64,000 nucleotides of DNA from JBFWWP01 sp050246115 (lineage in GTDB: Bacteria > Planctomycetota > UBA8108 > UBA1146 > JAJFFE01): the NCBI GenBank assembly GCA_050246115.1, contig JBFWWP010000005.1:62001-126000 (forward strand). The letters run 5' to 3'. Of this stretch, positions 43,895-52,057 are shown piece by piece. Made by a program: the position numbers and the translations under genes. The notes beneath the pieces were generated by a model. It saw only the letters and a list, made by a program, of their open reading frames with translations. It was not told where the DNA came from and ran no database searches. Numbering within the stretch: the first letter of the stretch is position 1; every line of letters starts with the position of its first letter.

Positions 43895-44914
43895 TTGAGC
43901 TCAGAGCCCACACCACCGGCAACTTCGTCGTCGGAGTCCTTCTATCTGTCGGGTATCGACGAAGCCGGCTATGGCCCGCTGCTCGGACCGCTGGTCATCG
44001 GGTGCACGACGCTGCGTCTTCCTAGCGCCATTGCGCCTGCCGCCCCGTGGAAGCTGCTCGCGCCGGCAGTGCGACGGCACTCGGCCAAGGGGATCGGCAT
44101 CGCGATCGCCGACTCGAAGAAGCTGCACCGATCGGGGACCAACGATCTGTCGCCGCTCGAGATCGGTGCGCTCGCGTTCGTTGCGTGCGAGCGCGGCGGC
44201 GAGTGCCCACGCACCTTCCGCGAGCTCATGGACCACCTCACGGTCGGCCGCTGCGGCTACCTAGAGGACTATCCGTGGTACCGTGGCCAAGATGTCGCCC
44301 TTCCCTACTCGGCTCCTGCGCTCGCTCTCGCCGGGGCCACTCGACGACTCGCCCGCTCGCTGGAGCGCACCCATACCGAGGTCGCCGAAGTGCGTGCGCT
44401 GCCGCTCGAGGTCACCGAGTTCAATGCGCACCTCGCGACGCAGCACAACAAAGGGGAGGTCAACGCATGGGCGGTGGGACGGTTCGTGCGCTGGCTGTGG
44501 CGTCAGCGCGAGCGGAAAGCGGCCGAGATCTGGGTGGACCGCCTCGGAGGCAGATTGCGCTATGGCCCGCTCCTCTACCCCCTGCTCCGCGGCGCACGCT
44601 TCCAGATCCTCGAGCAGGAAACGGAGCGTCAGTCTTATGAAGCGGTGGAAGACGCGAGCGGGCGCTGCCTCCGGATCCACTTCATGACCGAGGGCGAGAA
44701 GGGTGCGTTCCCGACGGCGCTCGCGTCCATGACCGCGAAGTACGTCCGGGAACTCCACATGGTGCTCTTCAACCGCTGGTGGCGAGCCCAGGCCACCGAT
44801 CCCCTCGAGCCCACCGCGGGCTACCCCCAGGACGCGCGTCGCTTCCTGGACGAGACCGCGACCCTGCGGTCGCGCTTGGGGATCGATCCGGCGGTCCTGA
44901 TCCGGCTCCGGTGA
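43895..44914 (+). CDS. ribonuclease HII-like protein
   Basis: The 339-aa protein opens with 'YLSGIDEAGYGPLLGPLVIGCTTLRL', the DEAGxGP motif of RNase HII (Asp and Glu are catalytic metal ligands), followed by 'GIAIADSKKLHRSG' (D-SKKL). A later 'AEIWVDRLGGRLRYGPLL' supplies a further Asp, and 'FMTEGEKGAFPTALASMTAKYVREL' resembles the C-terminal catalytic helix. It is much longer than the usual 200-aa RNase HII, with an expanded middle. It may be a divergent paralogue acting on RNA-DNA hybrids or another structure. TTG 43895 is used because AAGGGG lies upstream and the earlier ATG 43805 lies inside the previous gene. Confidence 0.7.
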   Translation: MSSEPTPPATSSSESFYLSGIDEAGYGPLLGPLVIGCTTLRLPSAIAPAAPWKLLAPAVRRHSAKGIGIAIADSKKLHRSGTNDLSPLEIGALAFVACERGGECPRTFRELMDHLTVGRCGYLEDYPWYRGQDVALPYSAPALALAGATRRLARSLERTHTEVAEVRALPLEVTEFNAHLATQHNKGEVNAWAVGRFVRWLWRQRERKAAEIWVDRLGGRLRYGPLLYPLLRGARFQILEQETERQSYEAVEDASGRCLRIHFMTEGEKGAFPTALASMTAKYVRELHMVLFNRWWRAQATDPLEPTAGYPQDARRFLDETATLRSRLGIDPAVLIRLR

Positions 44915-45020
44915 CCGCTCCGGAGGCGTTGCGCGCACAGGGACCAGCTGCTACCTTGCCACGGTTGATTCCAACATCCCCGCACGATGTCCATGCGAGC
45001 CCCAATCGGAGGAGAAGTCC

Positions 45021-46715
45021 ATGCTCTCGGACCTAGAGATCGCGCGCAGTGTTTCCCTCAAGAAAATCACCGAGGTCGCCAAACGCTACGATCTCCAGGA
45101 ACAGGATCTGATTCCGTACGGCCACCACATGGCCAAGGTGGATCTCCGCATCTTGGACCGCATCGGCTCGCGTCCACTCGGCAAGTACATCGATGTGACG
45201 GCGATCAACCCCACGCCGCTCGGCGAAGGCAAGACCGTAACGACGATCGGCTTGGGACTCGGCCTGAACAAGGCTGGATACAAGGCGGTCTCGACCATCC
45301 GGCAGCCGTCCATGGGACCCGTGTTCGGCATCAAGGGTGGGGCGGCCGGCGGCGGCTTCAGCCAGGTCGTCCCCATGGAGGATTTCAACCTGCATCTGAC
45401 GGGGGACACCCACGCGATCGGCGCCGCGAACAACCTGCTGGCGGCATGGATCGATACGTCGCTGCTCAAGGCGAACAAGACCGGGCTCAGCCCGCTGTCG
45501 GTCACGTGGAAACGGTGCCTGGACGTGAACGACCGGTCGCTCCGCAAGGTCCTGGTCGGACTCGGTGGCGACGAGAACGGCCTGCCGCGCGAAACCGGTT
45601 TCAGCATCACGAGCGCGAGCGAGATCATGGCGATCATGGCGCTCGCCAAAGATCGTGCTGACCTGCGCCAGCGCCTCGGCCGGATCATCGTCGGCTTCTC
45701 GCACGATGGAGCCCCGGTCACGGCCGAGGACTTGGGCGCCGCCGGCGGCATGGCCACCGTGCTGCGCGACGCACTACACCCCACCTTCATGCAGACCGTC
45801 GAAGGCACCGGCTGTTTCGTTCACTGTGGTCCGTTCGCCAACATTGCTCACGGCAACTCGAGCATCGTGGCCGACCAGATCGCGCTGCGCGTCGCGGACT
45901 ACGTGGTCACGGAGAGCGGTTTCGGTGCCGACATGGGTGCCGAGAAGTTCTTCAACATCAAGTGCCGCGTTTCCGGCCTCAAGCCGGACGCCGTCGTCGT
46001 GGTGGCCACCGTGCGCGCGCTCAAAGTGCACAGCGGCAAGTACAAGATCAAGCCGGGGCGGCCGTTGCCCGAGGGCCTCGCGAAGGAAGACCTCGCCGCT
46101 CTCGAACAGGGCGCGGTCAATCTGCAGCGGCACATCCAGAACGTCAACAAGCACGGCCTGCCCGCGGTAGTCGCGGTGAACCGCTTTCCGACGGATACGC
46201 CGCGCGAGCTCAGTCGACTCCTGGAACTGGCGCGGTCCTTCGGCGCCACGAACGCCGTGATCTCGGAAGTGCATGCGCGCGGTGGCGAGGGTGGTGTCGA
46301 GCTTGCCAAGGCCGTAGCCAAGGCTTGCGAGGAACCGTCCTCGTTCCGTCACCTCTATCCCGACGACATGTCGATCGAGAACAAGATCCAGACGATCGCG
46401 CGTGAGATCTACCGCGCTGACGGGGTCGACTTCTTGCCCGCTGCGCGTGCGTCCATGAAGAAGTTCGAGACTCTGGGCCTCAGCCACCTCCCGGTGTGCA
46501 TGGCCAAGACCCAGTACTCGTTCTCCGACGATCCCACGAAGATCGGTGCTCCCACGGGCTTTCGCGTCACCGTACGAGAACTCCACCTCTCCGCCGGCGC
46601 CGGCTTCTTCTACGCGGTGTGCGGCGACATCATGACCATGCCCGGCCTCGGCTCGAACCCGGCGCTCCTCAGCATCGACATCGACTCGGAGGGTCGCATC
46701 CGCGGGTTGTTCTAA
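45021..46715 (+). CDS. fhs: formate-tetrahydrofolate ligase
   Basis: The 564-aa protein matches formyltetrahydrofolate synthetase along its full length. It has the ATP P-loop 'TPLGEGKTVTTIGLGLGL', 'RQPSMGPVFGIKGGAAGGGFSQVVPMEDFNLHLTGD', 'FVHCGPFANIAHGNSS', 'VTESGFGADMGAEKF', and the C-terminal 'GDIMTMPGLG'. It converts formate, ATP and tetrahydrofolate to 10-formyl-tetrahydrofolate in the cytoplasm, feeding purine and fMet-tRNA synthesis. ATG 45021 has a strong GGAGGAGAAG. It is a single gene ended by a strong hairpin. Confidence 0.98.
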   Translation: MLSDLEIARSVSLKKITEVAKRYDLQEQDLIPYGHHMAKVDLRILDRIGSRPLGKYIDVTAINPTPLGEGKTVTTIGLGLGLNKAGYKAVSTIRQPSMGPVFGIKGGAAGGGFSQVVPMEDFNLHLTGDTHAIGAANNLLAAWIDTSLLKANKTGLSPLSVTWKRCLDVNDRSLRKVLVGLGGDENGLPRETGFSITSASEIMAIMALAKDRADLRQRLGRIIVGFSHDGAPVTAEDLGAAGGMATVLRDALHPTFMQTVEGTGCFVHCGPFANIAHGNSSIVADQIALRVADYVVTESGFGADMGAEKFFNIKCRVSGLKPDAVVVVATVRALKVHSGKYKIKPGRPLPEGLAKEDLAALEQGAVNLQRHIQNVNKHGLPAVVAVNRFPTDTPRELSRLLELARSFGATNAVISEVHARGGEGGVELAKAVAKACEEPSSFRHLYPDDMSIENKIQTIAREIYRADGVDFLPAARASMKKFETLGLSHLPVCMAKTQYSFSDDPTKIGAPTGFRVTVRELHLSAGAGFFYAVCGDIMTMPGLGSNPALLSIDIDSEGRIRGLF

Positions 46716-46762
46716 TGACCCGAAGGAGCGCGGTACGCGCTTGCCTGGGGACGAGATTCTCT

Positions 46763-46790
46763 CGCGGGGGCTTTCCGCAAAGCCCCCGCG
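46763..46790 (+). terminator. terminator hairpin behind fhs
   Basis: CGCGGGGGCTTT and AAAGCCCCCGCG form a perfect 12-bp stem with loop CCGC, about 50 bases after the fhs stop. It is the strongest terminator-like structure in the window, and it also faces the convergent dehydrogenase gene. Confidence 0.8.
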
Positions 46791-46907
46791 TGGCTGCGTC
46801 GAAGCCGCAACCCACTTCACCCGAGAACGCTCCCATTCGGCGCGCAACGAAGGCGCCCGTTGGAGCATACTCTCGAGTGCGGTGGTTAGCGCGTTGGGAT
46901 CGCGGGA

Positions 46908-46949
46908 GATGCGGACCGGCTGTGCGTGCTCCCCGGGCGCGCGCGGGAA
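46908..46949 (+). repeat. decayed solitary copy of the palindromic repeat core
   Basis: GATGCGGACCGGCTGTGCG followed by GCTCCCCGGGCGCGC closely matches the core of the 210-bp unit (GATGCGGACAGGCTGTCCGC then GCTCCCAGGGCGCGCC). The two palindrome arms carry uncompensated changes. It is more than 21 kb from the arrays, showing that the repeat is dispersed. Confidence 0.55.
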
Positions 46950-47019
46950 ACCGGTCGGGCCAGGATCCTGCAGGATGCACGACGATGATGCTCGAGGCCG
47001 AGATGGGTGAGTCGGTGCA

Positions 47020-47922
47020 CTACCGGCCTGGCGTCTCGCCGCCGCTCAGATGCTCCAACGCACGATAGAGCGCTTGAGTGCCGCTGCGAGCGTGGCCCTG
47101 GGCGCGAACGGCTTCGTAGAGCTGCCGAGCGAGGGCGAGGCCTGGCAGAGCGAGATGCATCCGTTCGGCTTCCGCGAGGGCGATCGCCATGTCCTTGATG
47201 AAGTGCTCGACCAGGAATCCGGGAGCGAAGTCCCCGCGCACGATGCGGGGGCCGAGTTGCAGGATCGACCAAGAGCCGGCCGCGCCACCACCGACCGACT
47301 CGATGACGCGCTCGGGGTCGAGGCCGGCGCGGCGGGCGTAGAGGAGTCCCTCGCACACGCCGATCATGTTGGTCGCAATCAGGATCTGGTTCACCATCTT
47401 GGTGTGTTGGCCGCTACCGGCCGCGCCGTGATGGACGACCTTCTGCCCGAGGTGCGCGAAGACCGGCGCAGCGCGCTCGAAGGCAACCGGATCTCCGCCC
47501 ACCATGATCGACAGCGTGCCGTTGCGCGCGCCGATGTCGCCGCCGGACACCGGAGCATCGAGGGCCGCGCCACCGGTTGCAGCAGCGTGCGCGGCCAAGC
47601 GCTGAGCGAGTTCCGGTGAGCTGGTCGTGAAGTCGATGATCCAGCGCGGTCTCGATGCGCCCGCCGATAGCGTGCCGCGCGGCCCGAGGTGCACTGCTTC
47701 CACGTCGCACGGGTAGCCGACCATCGAACACACGAGGTCGGACTGCTCGGCCAGGGTGAACGGGTCGTGGCTCCAGGTCGCGCCGAGCGCCAGGAGCGGC
47801 TCGGCGCGCGCCGGGGTGCGGGTCGTCACCGCCACGGGGTAGCCGGCGCCGAGCAGGCGACGCACCATCGACTGCCCCATGAGGCCGGTACCAATCCAAC
47901 CGATTCGCAGCTTGTCGGGCAT
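47020..47922 (-). CDS. beta-hydroxyacid dehydrogenase (3-hydroxyisobutyrate dehydrogenase family)
   Basis: The 300-aa protein has the N-terminal NAD(P) motif 'IGWIGTGLMGQSMVRRLLGAGYPV', the substrate motif 'LDAPVSGGDIGARNGTLSIMVGG', and the catalytic Lys in 'GSGQHTKMVNQILIATNM'. A C-terminal 'FAPGFLVEHFIKDMAIALAEA' completes the HIBADH/glyoxylate-reductase pattern. It oxidises or reduces a small hydroxy acid or semialdehyde; the exact substrate is unknown. ATG 47922 has GAGAAG upstream and is preferred to ATG 47946, as the family starts right at the Rossmann strand. It converges on fhs. Confidence 0.92.
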   Translation of the reverse strand: MPDKLRIGWIGTGLMGQSMVRRLLGAGYPVAVTTRTPARAEPLLALGATWSHDPFTLAEQSDLVCSMVGYPCDVEAVHLGPRGTLSAGASRPRWIIDFTTSSPELAQRLAAHAAATGGAALDAPVSGGDIGARNGTLSIMVGGDPVAFERAAPVFAHLGQKVVHHGAAGSGQHTKMVNQILIATNMIGVCEGLLYARRAGLDPERVIESVGGGAAGSWSILQLGPRIVRGDFAPGFLVEHFIKDMAIALAEAERMHLALPGLALARQLYEAVRAQGHARSGTQALYRALEHLSGGETPGR

Positions 47923-48084
47923 CGGGATCTTCTCTCGTTCTTCCATCGCGCGCGGCCATCGAGGGCGCCGCTCGCCGCCGTGCCCCGCTACCCTCCGCGG
48001 GGTCGGCACGCCGCCGAGCGAGAATCGCCAGGACCGAGCGGGTAACGGGTTGCGCGAACGGGTAATCTGACTCGAGTCGCGACT

Positions 48085-48273
48085 CCTAAGGAGTCGCCCA
48101 ACAACAACTTCGACATCTTGCCGTCGATTTGGGTTAGATTCGGCCGATCCGGAAAGCTCGAAACCGGAGGCGTAGCCTTAGTTCCGGTGAGGATTTCGAG
48201 GTTTTCGGATCGGTCGAAGATGGCCCGAAGCGACGAGCAAGAGGGTGAAGTTATTCTTGGGCGACTCCTTAAG
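48085..48273 (+). mobile_element. complete MITE-like element, 189 bp
   Basis: The element begins CCTAAGGAGTCGCCCAA and ends TTCTTGGGCGACTCCTTAAG, so its ends are inverted repeats of about 28 bp. It encodes no protein. It differs from the copy at 60245 at only about seven positions. At the left end the terminal sequence abuts its own inverse, GCGACTCCTAAGGAGTCGC, which may reflect the target site or nested insertion. It lies about 50 bases upstream of the next gene. Confidence 0.8.
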
Positions 48274-48320
48274 TCCGGCTCGTGCTGCCCGAAACCGACC
48301 CTGCGACTGCCGGAGGCCCC

Positions 48321-48926
48321 ATGGTACGCAAACGACTCAGCTTCCTGAAGGAGTTCCTCACCCACCCGCAGGAAGTCGGCGCGCTCGCACCGAGTTCGCG
48401 ACGCCTGGCCGAGGCCATGATCGACGGCTTCGATCTCGCGCGCGCGCAGACCGTGGTCGAGATCGGTCCGGGAAGCGGTGCCTTCACGCAGCGCATCCTC
48501 GAGCGCGCCGGTCCGGAGACGCGCGTCGTCGCCGTCGAGTTGAACGCCGCGTTCGTCGATTCGCTCCGAGCGAAGTTCGCTCACCTCGATGTTTTTCATG
48601 GCTCGGCCGAACAACTGCGGGCAGTACTCGATGCTCGCGCCGGCGACGGCGGCGGCGACCCCCGCGCCGACTTCATCGTCTCGGGGCTGCCGTGGGCGGC
48701 CTTCGAGCCCGCGCTCCAACAGCGCCTCCTCGACGCCGTCGTGGCCTCGCTCAAGGACGGCGGCGGATTCTCGACGTTCGCCTACATCGGCGCTGCCTGG
48801 CTGCCGCGCGCCCGCCGGTTCCGGCGCCTGCTCGAGTGCCACTTCTCGACGGTAGAAACTTCCCCGGTGGTCTGGGGAAACCTGCCCCCCGCCTTCGCGT
48901 ACCGGTGCCGGAACTCGCCGGGGTGA
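48321..48926 (+). CDS. phospholipid N-methyltransferase-like (PmtA/rRNA dimethylase-like)
   Basis: The 201-aa protein begins 'KRLSFLKEFLTHPQEVGALAPSSRRLAEAMI', the N-terminus typical of phospholipid N-methyltransferase-type proteins (COG3963). It then has SAM motif I 'VVEIGPGSGAFTQRIL', 'VVAVELNAAFVDSL' and 'ADFIVSGLPWAAF'. The C-terminal 'YRCRNSPG' is as in that family. It could methylate phosphatidylethanolamine or a similar amine. ATG 48321 has GGAGG four bases upstream. A complete MITE lies in its promoter region and may influence its expression. Confidence 0.85.
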   Translation: MVRKRLSFLKEFLTHPQEVGALAPSSRRLAEAMIDGFDLARAQTVVEIGPGSGAFTQRILERAGPETRVVAVELNAAFVDSLRAKFAHLDVFHGSAEQLRAVLDARAGDGGGDPRADFIVSGLPWAAFEPALQQRLLDAVVASLKDGGGFSTFAYIGAAWLPRARRFRRLLECHFSTVETSPVVWGNLPPAFAYRCRNSPG

Positions 48927-49098
48927 GTGCGACCTATGCAAGCCCTTGGAACCGCGGGTGGCCGGCGTGCGCCGCGGAGGGCGCCGCACGAGCCCTTTTT
49001 GGGTGCACGCCCCCCGTCCTTACCGATATAACCGGGCTCGCGGCGTAGCCGTCGCGGCTACATCCGCTGGGTCTACTTCCAAACTGACGGGCAGAAAC

Positions 49099-50448
49099 AT
49101 GAAACCGAATCGGCTGAGCACGCGGGGGCTCCGCGTCTGGGGAGTTCTCTGCATGGGCCTTTGCGGCGGCTTCACGGCGACTTCGAACGTGACCGCCCAG
49201 AACCCGGCCTACCAATTGACCGTGACGACGTCCATGGGCAACACGAACGAGACGGCCTCGATCGAGGTCCTCCTCGACCACGGCGGTGATCCGGTCGAGG
49301 GTTGGTCCTACGGCGCCTGCCACGATCCGGCAGAACTCACCTTGCTCGGTGCGGCCGCCGGTGCGGTCCCACTGACCGCCAAGAACGGCGCGCCCATCGA
49401 CTTCCAGTCACTCGACCTGTTCCCGAGCGGCTTCACAGCGGGTGGGATCATCTGCTTCCTCGGGTGCGCGTCGCTGAGCCCCGGTCTCGGTTATCAACTG
49501 AACACGGCTCAGTACCAGATCCACGGGCTCGCCCCGGCGACGGCGGCGGTGGAGTTCTGCTCGACGCTCGGCGCACCGCCCGTCGACGTATCCGTGGTGA
49601 CCGATGGCGGCTTCAATCAGGTTCCTGTCCAAACACCGGGCGGCGTGCAGATCGTCGGACCACCGCCTCGCTACTATCGCTTCGCCTCAGAGGGCGTGGT
49701 CGTACCCTACGACCCCGGATCCGGCCTCGCGAGCTCCAGCACCGCGCTCACGATCATCGAGCTGCCGACCAATCCGACGTTCCCCAATCCCATCGCCGCC
49801 TTCTCGATGAGCACGACCTTTCCGTCCGCATACATGCTGGTCACCTCGGTGACGCCGGGCCCGCAACTGGCCGCGCTCCAGGGCGGCGCTGGGCCCGACT
49901 TCTTCCAAGCGCAGATCGGCGCGACGGCAATCACCGTCGATGTGGTCACCGCTGCAGCACCTGTGAATCAACTCACCGCGAACACATTGGCGCGCGTCGT
50001 CGACGTCGACTTCGACTCGAACCCGACGAACTTGCTCTTCAACTCTTTCGGGGTAACGGTCGGTTTCGGCTGGCAGAGTGGCCTCGGAAGCCCACCGGTC
50101 GAGAACGAGCTGTCGTCGACTGGCCTCGTCGTCGGTCTGCTGTTCCAGAACGGCCTGGTGCAGTTCGTTCCGCGGGAGACCTTCCGACGCGGCGACGCGA
50201 ACGACGACGGCTCGGTGGACATCGCGGATGCTCTGCGGGTCCTCGCCATCCTCTTCAACAGCAGCCCGGTAGTTTGCCCGGCCGCATCGGATGCCAATGA
50301 CTCCGGCGCCACCGACATTGCGGACGCCGTGACCCTCTTGGACTTTCTGTTCAACGGTGGCGCCAACTTCCCGCCTCCGTTTCCGGGCTGCGGCGACGAT
50401 ACGACGGGACCGGCTCCGTCATGCCCGAACTTCGCGAGCTGCCCGTAA
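49099..50448 (+). CDS. secreted protein with dockerin-like C-terminal repeats
   Basis: The 449-aa protein has a signal peptide ('VWGVLCMGLCGGFTATSNVTAQ'). It then has two beta-rich domains that look like cohesin-type or adhesion folds ('YQLTVTTSMGNTNETASIEVLLDHGGDPVEGWSYGACHDPAELTL'). It ends with a dockerin type I-like pair, 'RRGDANDDGSVDIADALRVLAILFN' and 'DANDSGATDIADAVTLLDFLFNGG', followed by a Cys-rich 'PGCGDDTTGPAPSCPNFASCP'. The C-terminal cassette parallels that of the nucleotidase at 36819. The domain pattern suggests an extracellular scaffold or adhesion protein; no enzymatic motif is seen. Confidence 0.75.
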   Translation: MKPNRLSTRGLRVWGVLCMGLCGGFTATSNVTAQNPAYQLTVTTSMGNTNETASIEVLLDHGGDPVEGWSYGACHDPAELTLLGAAAGAVPLTAKNGAPIDFQSLDLFPSGFTAGGIICFLGCASLSPGLGYQLNTAQYQIHGLAPATAAVEFCSTLGAPPVDVSVVTDGGFNQVPVQTPGGVQIVGPPPRYYRFASEGVVVPYDPGSGLASSSTALTIIELPTNPTFPNPIAAFSMSTTFPSAYMLVTSVTPGPQLAALQGGAGPDFFQAQIGATAITVDVVTAAAPVNQLTANTLARVVDVDFDSNPTNLLFNSFGVTVGFGWQSGLGSPPVENELSSTGLVVGLLFQNGLVQFVPRETFRRGDANDDGSVDIADALRVLAILFNSSPVVCPAASDANDSGATDIADAVTLLDFLFNGGANFPPPFPGCGDDTTGPAPSCPNFASCP

Positions 50449-50608
50449 GCCCACCCAGCCCTAGGCCCGCATGGTTCGTGAGCGCTCGGCTGCGGAGGCC
50501 CGAATCAAGCGCATGCCGCGCTTGTTTCGGGCCTACGCGACCGGCTCGAAGGGCCAGAAACGGCTTCCTCTGTTTCCCTCGGTGACGAGGTTGCGTACGA
50601 TCTCGGGC

Positions 50609-52042
50609 ATGAAACCCACTGCCACACTTTATGGGCCGATCCCTCCCGGCCGCGGCGTCTACTGCAACCGCACCCTGAACCTCCGCTCCATTCGCGCCAT
50701 TGGCTACGACATGGACTACACGCTCATCCACTACAACGCCGAGGAGTGGGAGCGGTTGGCTTACGAATTCATTCGCGACCGACTCGCCGAGAGCGGCTGG
50801 CCCGTCGCTGGGCTGACTTTCGATCCGGGGTTCGTGATCCAGGGCCTCATCATCGATCGCGAACTCGGCAACATCATCAAGGCGAATCGCTTCGGCTACG
50901 TGAAGCGAGCAGCCCACGGGACCCGCATGCTCGACCACGAGGCCCAGCGGCAGGCCTACGGGCGCGTCGTCGTCGACCTCGCCGATCCACGGTGGTTCTT
51001 CCTGAACACGCTCTTCTCGTTGTCCGAGGCTTGCCTCTACGCGCAACTCGTCGACCTACTCGACGCCGGCGTGCTGAAAGACGTCCACGGTTACCCCGAG
51101 CTGTACTCGCGGGTGCGCCAACTCCTCGACGAGGCCCACATGGAGGGCCAGATCAAATCGCGCATCATCGAGAACCCGTCACAGTTCGTGGTCCTCGACG
51201 AGTTGGCGCCGAAGGCATTGCTCGATCAGAGGGACGCGGGCAAGCGGTTGCTGTTGATCACCAACTCGGAGTGGTCGTACACCCGGGCGCTCATGGCCTA
51301 CGCTTTCGACCCATTCCTGCCCGGCGGCATGACCTGGCGCGACCTGTTCGAGGTGATGGTGGTGGGCGCCCGCAAGCCCGTGTTTTTCTCGGAGTCGGCG
51401 CCGTTCTTCGAACTGGTGGATGAAACCGGGCTGCTGCGTCCGTGTCCGGGAGGAGTGAAACCGCGGGGCATCTACGTCGGCGGCAATGCCCTGCGCATTG
51501 AACGGGACCTCGGCCTCCAGGGGTCGGACATCCTGTACGTGGGCGATCACATCTACGCAGATGTCCACGTGTCCAAGAGCATCCGACGGTGGCGAACTGC
51601 CGTCGTTCTCCGCGACCTGGAGAACGAGATCGCCGCCTCGGAAGCCTTCGGCCCGACCCAGGACACCCTCGATACGCTCATGGCAGACAAAGTCGATCTG
51701 GAGCGCGAGTACTCCCAGCTCCGCCTCGAGCAGCAACACCGCCAGCGCGGCCTGGGGCCACGGCTCGGGGACGAGGGGGGCAGCATCCAGGAGCGAATGA
51801 CCTCGCTCCGCGGCCGGTTGGTGGCTCTCGACGCCGAAATCCAGCCGCTCGCGATCTCCGCGAGCCAGCTCTCGAACTCGCATTGGGGTCTGCTCATGAG
51901 AACCGGTAACGACAAGAGCTACTTGGCGCGTCAGATCGAGCGCCACGCCGACGTCTACACCTCGCGGGTCTCGAACTTCGCCTACGAGTCGCCGTTCGTC
52001 TTCTTGCGGTCGCCGCGCGGCAGCTTGCCCCACGATCGCTGA
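50609..52042 (+). CDS. HAD-IG family 5'-nucleotidase
   Basis: The 477-aa protein carries the HAD motif I 'RAIGYDMDYTLIHYN' (DxDxT), motif II 'KRLLLITNSEWSYT', and a late 'DILYVGDHIYADVHVSK' (motif IV). These are the marks of the cytosolic purine (IMP/GMP) 5'-nucleotidase family. It would dephosphorylate nucleotides in the cytoplasm. It has a long coiled-coil-like C-terminal part ('LEREYSQLRLEQQHRQRGL', 'MTSLRGRLVALDAEIQPL'). ATG 50609 places motif I near residue 35, as usual. The gene is monocistronic and converges on the large repeat protein. Confidence 0.9.
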   Translation: MKPTATLYGPIPPGRGVYCNRTLNLRSIRAIGYDMDYTLIHYNAEEWERLAYEFIRDRLAESGWPVAGLTFDPGFVIQGLIIDRELGNIIKANRFGYVKRAAHGTRMLDHEAQRQAYGRVVVDLADPRWFFLNTLFSLSEACLYAQLVDLLDAGVLKDVHGYPELYSRVRQLLDEAHMEGQIKSRIIENPSQFVVLDELAPKALLDQRDAGKRLLLITNSEWSYTRALMAYAFDPFLPGGMTWRDLFEVMVVGARKPVFFSESAPFFELVDETGLLRPCPGGVKPRGIYVGGNALRIERDLGLQGSDILYVGDHIYADVHVSKSIRRWRTAVVLRDLENEIAASEAFGPTQDTLDTLMADKVDLEREYSQLRLEQQHRQRGLGPRLGDEGGSIQERMTSLRGRLVALDAEIQPLAISASQLSNSHWGLLMRTGNDKSYLARQIERHADVYTSRVSNFAYESPFVFLRSPRGSLPHDR

Positions 52043-52057
52043 GCCGCATCCCATCGG

